From contig NW_018344273.1 of NCBI RefSeq assembly GCF_002099425.1, forward strand, positions 1 to 64,000: 64,000 nucleotides of DNA. The letters run 5' to 3'. A program made the position numbers and the translations under genes. This stretch comes from Phascolarctos cinereus (lineage: Eukaryota > Chordata > Mammalia > Diprotodontia > Phascolarctidae). How positions within the stretch are numbered: position 1 is the first letter of the stretch; each line of letters begins with the position of its first letter. A model generated the notes under the pieces. It was not told the DNA's origin. It saw only the letters and a program-made list of their open reading frames with translations, and made no database searches. Positions 53,580-64,000 of the stretch are shown one piece after another.

Positions 53580-53730
53580 CAAACTCTTTGTGATTCTGAA
53601 TCTTGACAAACTGGGGCTCGAGTAGAGAAGGAAGCTGAGAGTGACTTACCCATAGTGATGCAGTGAGTCAGAGGCAGAGCTGGGATTAGAGGCTGGCACT
53701 GGTGACTCTTAGTTCAGGGCTCTTTCACAT
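53580..53730 (-). mobile_element. MIR-like SINE fragment
   Basis: Antisense: gagaaggaagctgagagtga, agcagagctgggattagagg-like text, ending agttcagggctctttcacat. Confidence 0.65.
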
Positions 53731-53757
53731 TGATTGGTTTCACAGTTGCCTTTCAGC

Positions 53758-53905
53758 ATAGGCACAGAATCAGAAAATCTCAAGATTCATTTAGTCCAAT
53801 TTGGACTTGAGTCTCCTCTGCAATATCCCAGCAAGTAGTTGGGGTGCAGCCTCTATTGGAAGATCTCTTTTGACAGGGAATCACATTCAGCTTTTGGACA
53901 ACTCT
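53758..53905 (-). mobile_element. L3/CR1 LINE 3' tail fragment
   Basis: Antisense: cacagaatcagaaaatctca, ttagtccaatttggacttga and ttggaagatctcttttgaca. Confidence 0.55.
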
Positions 53906-54840
53906 GAATATAAGGGAGAGAAAGAGGCTTTAATTTCTTATTTAGATTATTGTCGTTACCCTGCCTTTCCCACAGGGTGGAAATACCGTATGTCAAAGAC
54001 CGTTTGGAAACAGTAAAAAGCCTTTTGAAATGCAGAAAGAAAGCTGTTTGGAATAGCTGCAGAGGCAAATCTAGGGCAGTGTGTGTGTGTGGTGTGGGGA
54101 GGAATGTTTTAAGTTTCCATTTATGTCCCTCAAACTGTCAGTCATTCATTTATTCTTTATACATTTAAATGTAGCAGCCAGAATCCTCCCCACAGGTGGG
54201 TCTTCTGAAAGCTACTCCAGGTACAAAGCAAGTTGTGGGGCAACATTCACTTAAAACTGTAGCTCAAGCTGTGGTAACTGTTCTGTGCCCTGAAATAATA
54301 TACCTTCACTTTCAGAGCTTCTGTTTCCTTACCCATTGAACTAGCAATATTCTCTGGTGAAGTCACCTGGCTACAAGCTGCTTTTTCTGTTAAATTGGGA
54401 CCATCTGCTAATCTGCTCTTTGCGGTATTACTCTGAAATGGCATCTGTACTGAACTGCTATTTTCTATCACTCTCTCCTGGCATTTTGCTGGTCATTAGC
54501 CACTGTGCAGCTTTATCCCCCATGGAGAAGGAGTCTATTAATTTGTTTTAGCTGATAACCCAGGGGTTATTTGAACTCTGTTGTGAGTTTAGGCCCTAGC
54601 CAGTCGTACCCAGTCACCTGGATAAAGAAATCATTAGGCATTTGTCACTCTTTCATACCTCTTGGTTATTTGCTTGGGTCCCATGAAAATTATCCCAGAA
54701 GTTTCACTGGCAAAACTGCCGAAGAACTGGGTGGAGCTGCAGTGAAGAGATTCCTCTCAAGCTGTACCATCCCCATGGTCCATGTAGATACCTTGTCAGC
54801 AAGACTAAAAAGAAACTAGGTAAACCTGTAGATCTTTGAC
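53906..54840. other. Unassigned DNA
   Basis: Frames at 54247-54471 (-) and 54571-54819 (+) have no recognised domain. No repeat family could be named. Confidence 0.4.
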
Positions 54841-54844
54841 CTTT

Positions 54845-55050
54845 TTTTCACCAGTTCATTTATCATTTCTAGGTTCCTCTTCAACCCCCAGCTACTAGTG
54901 CTTTCCTTATGAGATACTTTCCATCTACTGTGTATATACCTAGTTATTTTTATATTGCCTTACCCATTAAGATGTGAGCACCTTTCATGCAAGGACTGCT
55001 TTTGCCTATCGTTATATCTCTAGTACTTAGCACATTGTCTGACACATAAT
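54845..55050 (+). mobile_element. L2-type LINE 3' end
   Basis: Sense: ttaagatgtgagcacctttc, gcaaggactgcttttgccta, ctagtacttagcacattgtc and cataataaattgact. Confidence 0.8.
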
Positions 55051-55418
55051 AAATTGACTAACCTAACTTATAAAGCTATATTTCCAACATTAGTCTCCCT
55101 TCTGAATTCCTCTTCATTATCACTAACTCCCTATAAGATATCTCCATCTGTACGTTTTATAAACATCTCAATGTTAGCATGTTTAAAATGTAATGTATTA
55201 TCTACCTTTCCTTCTCCAAGACTTTCTGTTTCTAGAAAATAGAATCAGTGCTCTGTATCAGTGAGAAAGTACTGACATTCTCTAGCCACTGGGGTTTGTA
55301 ATCTGATAATCCCTGGTCCTGGGAGCCCAAAGAGATACTTCTGGGGGTCTTCATATGGATGGTTTGTATAGGGGGCTATAGCAGGAGAGCTGAAAGTAGA
55401 CAAAACAGTGGAGCCAGG

Positions 55419-55470
55419 ATGAGCAGGGTGGAGAAAGCCTGGGAACCAGTGCAGGAAGGAACCGAGACTG
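55419..55470 (+). other. Possible first coding exon (ATG to a strong splice donor)
   Basis: An ATG in good context (gccaggATGa) opens 17 codons (MSRVEKAWEPVQEGTET) plus one base. It ends exactly at a strong donor (ctg|gtaagtgt, GT at 55471). No known protein starts this way to my knowledge. The upstream part is not recognised as repeat. Coding status is an inference. Confidence 0.3.
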
Positions 55471-55589
55471 GTAAGTGTGTGGATATGGTAGGGAATAGGG
55501 CTGGCTTTTGAAAACCTCTGTGATTAGGAGGAAGACTGGTAGACCATTTATGAACCTCTTCTTCCTCACTGTTTCTTCTTGGCTTTTAG

Positions 55590-55708
55590 GGCTGATCCCA
55601 GGTGGGTCTCAGACATGCGACCTCTTTATTTTGATCTTTCTTATGACTAGGGTGGTGGTGGTGGTGGTGGTGGTGGGAAAGAATGAGGAAGGAGGCAGAA
55701 CTGTTTAA
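55590..55708 (+). other. Exon-like segment after a good acceptor
   Basis: A pyrimidine-rich tract (about 55556-55587) ends in ttttag (AG at 55588-55589). The frame that follows (GLIPGGSQTCDLFILIFLMT) stays in phase with the 55419-55470 frame, runs through a (GGT)n repeat and stops at 55706-55708. Its first 50 bases resemble the segment at 57098-57150. Confidence 0.25.
55650..55676. repeat. (GGT)n microsatellite
   Basis: About nine GGT units. Confidence 0.95.
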
Positions 55709-55880
55709 AAACTACTTTCTTTCTTGCCCTCATTGGGAAAGCCAAGAGGATGCTGTGGGAGGAGGTTTGGGGAGATGGTTGAACTGAGTGTTTCATGCAT
55801 GAGAAGAGTGAATAACAATGTCTTTATTTTGTTATGTTCAGTAAACCATGGGATCACAGTATGTTGAGTATTGTAGTAAA

Positions 55881-55890
55881 TTGTGTCTGT

Positions 55891-55952
<62 letters not shown>
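55881..55952. repeat. (GT)n microsatellite, imperfect
   Basis: Roughly 36 dinucleotide units with TA and TC interruptions. The frames across it (55705-55959 and 55848-56135) are repeat artefacts. Confidence 0.97.
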
Positions 55953-55959
55953 ACATCAC

Positions 55960-56695
55960 CAGAAAGGGAAGAATCCGTGTACAGAGTGAGAGTGGAACTA
56001 GCAGTTTTCCTGATAATTCTTCAACACTTCAGAGTTATGTCTTGTGTTGACCTCAGATCAGTGCTGAATCAGGGACAAGCAGCCCTAGTGAAAAGCTGTG
56101 AGGATCTTGGGGTGCAAGGATGGGGAGTAGTTTAAAGCTTTGTAGGCCTAGTGCCCTGTGGGACACAATGGTCACACTCTGGACTTTAGGAAAGGTCTGT
56201 ACACGGGTTCACTAGGGAAGAAGCCTCCCTTCTTAATGTCTCTGCAGGCTCACTAGTCTCCAAAGCTCATGGCCTGTGGCTAGACTACAGTGCCACCCAG
56301 TGGCCAAATTACATATTACATTCTCCTGCTGGTTAATTGATCAATTGTGATACCTTGTAGGGATTATGCCTCTAGGCCCAAAGAAGATAGGACAAGAGGC
56401 AGTTTGAGTTGCTTTCAGTATTCCTGTGCCCCAGGTGTCACCTGGGACACCCAAGTCACGTGCTACTCGCACTATGATCAGGGAAAACTTCCTGACAACC
56501 AAAGATGTTTCAGAAATAAAATAAGCGGGCTTTGGGGATAGAAAGTCCTCCATGACTAGAGGTCTTTAAGAAGAGGGATAGTTGACTGTCAGAAATGTTG
56601 TAGAAGCTGTTCATGCTTTGGTGTGGCTGAACTTCAGGCTCTCTGACATCCTTTTTGGTGCTGATTTTTTCTGTTTCTAATTTCAGCCTTGTCAT
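55960..56695. other. Unassigned DNA
   Basis: Short frames on both strands (56341-56553 and 56347-56541) overlap and lack motifs. Confidence 0.4.
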
Positions 56696-56697
56696 TT

Positions 56698-56828
56698 ACT
56701 AGGTATATGGCTTTGGACACATTACTTTACCATTCCAAGCTTCAGTTTCCTCATCTGTAAAATGAAGGACATGGACTACATGATCTTTAAAATCTCTTTC
56801 GGCTTTAAGATTCCAGAATAGTTAATGT
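56698..56828 (+). mobile_element. MIR-like SINE
   Basis: Sense: actaggtatatggctttgga, cctcatctgtaaaatgaagg and ctttaaaatctctttcggct. Confidence 0.72.
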
Positions 56829-56829
56829 A

Positions 56830-56965
56830 AATATTATTATCCCCTTTTCACAGATGAAGGTTGGGGCTCAGAGAAGTTCACATATGTGCTAAATAGAAGA
56901 GCCAAGAGTCAAACAAGATATGATTCCAAGCTCAATGCGTTTTTCATCCACTCCTTAAAGAATTT
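56830..56965 (-). mobile_element. MIR-like SINE fragment
   Basis: Antisense: attattatccccttttcaca, gatgaaggttggggctcaga and ccaagagtcaaacaagatat. Confidence 0.65.
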
Positions 56966-57097
56966 TTGTTGAATTGAGTTACACACAAAGGGAATCACTC
57001 TTTGGGAGTGATTGGGAGGCAGAAGGGAGGCAGAAGTTCTCAGGATGGGGTTGGTGAGAAGGTTGGGAGAACATTCGGTTCCCCATTGCTGCCTCTG

Positions 57098-57233
57098 GCT
57101 TGCAGAGCTGACCCCAGGAAGGTGTCAGATTCACAACCTCTTTCTGATATGTGACATATCTGGCACAAAGAATTGGAGTGAAATTGGGGCAAGGATGGAG
57201 AGGACCCTTTGGGTGGCACTAATTAGATGCTAG
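57098..57233 (+). other. Exon-like segment similar to 55590
   Basis: An acceptor (ctgcctctggcttgcag, AG at 57096-57097) is followed by agctgaccccaggaaggtgt. The 12 bases ctgayccccagg-type core and the acctcttt motif are shared, in order, with the segment after 55590. An open frame continues to a stop at about 57233. Confidence 0.25.
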
Positions 57234-57462
57234 AGCAGAAGTTGGGGGGAAAGGCAAGGAAGGAAAATTAGGTTTCCATGTAGTGGTAAGTAAGACAGCC
57301 TATTAGGCTTTTTAAAGAGGTGGAATAATAGTAGTGAGAGGGTAGAGTTCAGGAGACACTGAGGCTAAAGTTCACATCTGGGGTGGGAAGATCTGAGCCA
57401 AGGACCCTGACTGGGAGATTGTGGGCCTTGCCCCAAGCCTCACACTGCTCTTACCCTTCTAG

Positions 57463-57507
57463 CTTCTGTTCTGGGTCTGACTCCCTGGGGCTAGAGAGAT
57501 ACTCTGG
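57463..57507 (+). other. 45-bp exon-like segment between an acceptor and a donor
   Basis: The acceptor tcttacccttctag (AG at 57461-57462) and donor gg|gtaaga (GT at 57508-57509) bound exactly 45 bases. One phase is open, the other two contain stops. Confidence 0.25.
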
Positions 57508-57835
57508 GTAAGAACTGATTGGGAAAGGGGAAGGGAAGAGGAGGTGACCTGGTGATTGAAGGAAAGGGTTAGAAGTACTTCTGCTGTTTAAGGGTTCTCT
57601 CTCATCACTCTAGCCACAGGGTTGAGTGACCCTATTGGGCAGTACCCTTTTCTTTCCAGTTTTCATTTTTTTGTGTGGGGTAGAGGAGAAAGGTAGAAGT
57701 TAGGGAGGTGGGGATGGAAGGTTGAGGGTGGAGGGGACAAGTGAAGAGATCCCAATGACAGTGATTTCTCTTGCTTCCTTTTCTTTTCCCTTTTTTCTTC
57801 ACTTATTTCCTTCCTTCTAACCTCTCTCCCCACAG

Positions 57836-57930
57836 CTTCCCAAGAGCCCCTCACATTCCTCTGCCTGCAGATCTTGCCCTTCTTCAGCCATGGCTGGACC
57901 TAGACTGCCAGAACCTGGAGACCCATAGGT
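57836..57930 (+). other. Exon-like segment after a very long pyrimidine tract
   Basis: A pyrimidine-rich tract of about 70 bases (57765-57833) ends in cccacag (AG at 57834-57835). A moderate donor (atag|gtggaa) lies at 57927. All three frames are open for at least 20 codons. One frame runs to 58034. Confidence 0.28.
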
Positions 57931-58464
57931 GGAAGCCACAGGCTGGCACCCTCCGCTTCCTGCTGCCCTGGGCTCAGGATCATTCAGTGCAGAAGAGTGA
58001 GGAGAATGATGGAGAACGGTGCAGATCTGTTTAACCAACTTCACACAGGATGTGCAGCATTTTGTTAAGTTCTTGAGGCAGGACTGTGAGCCTTGAGGGG
58101 CCTGGATGGCTGATAGCTGGTGATCTCCTCTGAGGAGTTTGATAAGGGAAGTGGGGAAGGACTGGAGAGGGCGATGTGGACTATAAGACTCTACTGTCTC
58201 CCCTGGGCCCAGAGTCCCCTACCTCCCCCAAACTTCACCATTACCCACCCCTGAATCCTTATTTCTTTTCCCTCAACCATGGCCCCAGGTTCTCTTCTCT
58301 GACAAACAAAAGATTCCCAACCCCCCCAAACCTCCCAGGTTCATGTCTCCTCTCAGTCTTTTACCCTTGTAATTCTGGGAGAATCTGAAAGCTTCCTTTC
58401 ACCTGGTCTTCCCTCACTTATTGGCTGGTCAACATTATCCTTTCTCATGTTCCCTGTCTTACCT
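57931..58464. other. Unassigned DNA
   Basis: C/T-rich, with several proline-rich short frames and a C8 run near 58320. No known motif. Confidence 0.35.
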
Positions 58465-58645
58465 GTAGAGGAAAGTGGAAAGAGTACTGTAACTGGAGTC
58501 AGAGGAGCCTGCTTTTCTTTTCTACTTACTACTCCCATGGTCTTGAACAAGTCCTTTTGCTTCTCTGGGACTCAGTTTCCTCATCTGTAAAATGAGGAAG
58601 TTGACTAATCACCAAAGTCCCTTGCAGCATTGAAATCCTGTGAGC
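58465..58645 (+). mobile_element. MIR-like SINE
   Basis: Sense: gaggaaagtggaaagagtac, ggtcttgaacaagtcctttt, cctcatctgtaaaatgagga and caaagtcccttgcagcattg. Confidence 0.8.
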
Positions 58646-59105
58646 CTAAATTGGTGTTATATATTGCACTAACTTCCTACTGATCCAACTTTTCCAATCT
58701 TTCCCTAAACTCCACCCTCTTTGTCCTCTACTTCCTCATCCCCAGACCCCTTTGTGATCCAGGTGTAACATCTGCTTCAAAAGCCTCTCCCACAGAGGAG
58801 ATATACTGTGGCTTTAAGAGCCAAATGGACTGTCTAAGATTGGGTGGTTATGCCTAACAGTTTTTGAGAAAACTGAGCAGAGAGATTTAATGCCTATTTC
58901 TGAGAGAAATTCCAGAGAAGACAGAAAGAAGATGAGGAAAAACTTCTTTCTTGAGAGAACTGTCAGCTTTTATTTTATGAAGAAACATTATAAAGATGAG
59001 AAATGAGTTTGAAGAGACTATTCAGTGATGGTTGAGAGAAGCTATAGAGACTATTTTCTTGTCATGGCTTAAGAGAAGCTGAGGAAGACAGGAGGATGGA
59101 GAAGT
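58646..59105. other. Unassigned DNA
   Basis: The part at 58860-59100 is purine-rich and contains repeated gagagaa words. No family was recognised. Confidence 0.4.
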
Positions 59106-59139
59106 CTTTTTTTTTTAACTGATAGAAATGTTTTAACTT

Positions 59140-64000
<4,861 letters not shown>

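Noticed and set aside
55705-56135. Frames with long Thr-His or Cys-Val repeats
   Set aside because: They are translations of the (GT)n microsatellite.
56291-56304. CTCF-like gccacccagtggcc
   Set aside because: Aligned to the core motif, two central positions mismatch and no shift repairs this.

Overview
This window reads as nuclear DNA from a marsupial, most likely an Australian one. It is dense in CORE-SINE/MIR copies whose 5' heads are tRNA-derived, in L2-type and L3/CR1 LINEs, and in L1s of marsupial type. A short tRNA-SINE at 51743-51910 resembles WSINE1 of Australian marsupials and has a perfect 12-bp target-site duplication. I saw no copy of the SINE typical of the opossum Monodelphis. 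Species and chromosome cannot be read from the sequence. All family names come from remembered consensus motifs; no database search was run.

I found no protein-coding host gene that I can name. The long open frames are either LINE reverse-transcriptase debris or chance frames in SINEs and microsatellites. Two places look like host gene structure. The first is a CpG-rich, motif-dense promoter-like block at 25.62-26.35 kb with paired CCAAT boxes and ETS, CRE, AP-1, TCTCGCG, E-box, ZNF143-like and NRF1-like sites. The second is a cluster of splice-like signals at 55.4-58.0 kb, with a short ATG frame ending in a strong donor and three good acceptors, two of which sit in similar sequence.

Layout. 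0-9.7 kb: L2 and L3 fragments, MIR/CORE-SINEs, unassigned DNA and a good CTCF-type motif at 7.92 kb. 9.7-15.9 kb: an L1 3' end, 1.7 kb of unassigned DNA, nested SINEs and a hAT-like MITE. 15.9-20.6 kb: two L1 3' fragments and an L3 3' end carrying another MITE. 21-25.2 kb: SINEs, a weak LTR-like stretch and a 1.1-kb L2 with its reverse transcriptase. 25.6-27.4 kb: the promoter-like island and a C-rich tract able to form a quadruplex. 27.6-37.05 kb: three large minus-strand L2 copies, one split by an L1 that keeps only its 5' end. 37.05-38.2 kb: a SINE inside an L1 inside an L3. 38.3-40.4 kb: a minus-strand ERV-L-like fossil. 41-46.3 kb: L2 copies, one with an inverted L2 piece inside it, and an L1 3' half. 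47.05-50.6 kb: a long L3/CR1 cut by four insertions. 51-59 kb: SINEs, microsatellites, unassigned DNA and the splice-like cluster. 59.1-64 kb: a nearly complete minus-strand L1 running off the window, with an inter-ORF spacer of about 0.6 kb.

The window therefore looks like intergenic or intronic DNA built by repeated nested insertion over a long time. I did not find an undescribed functional system. The items most worth checking are the promoter-like island, the splice-like cluster and the unusual nestings.
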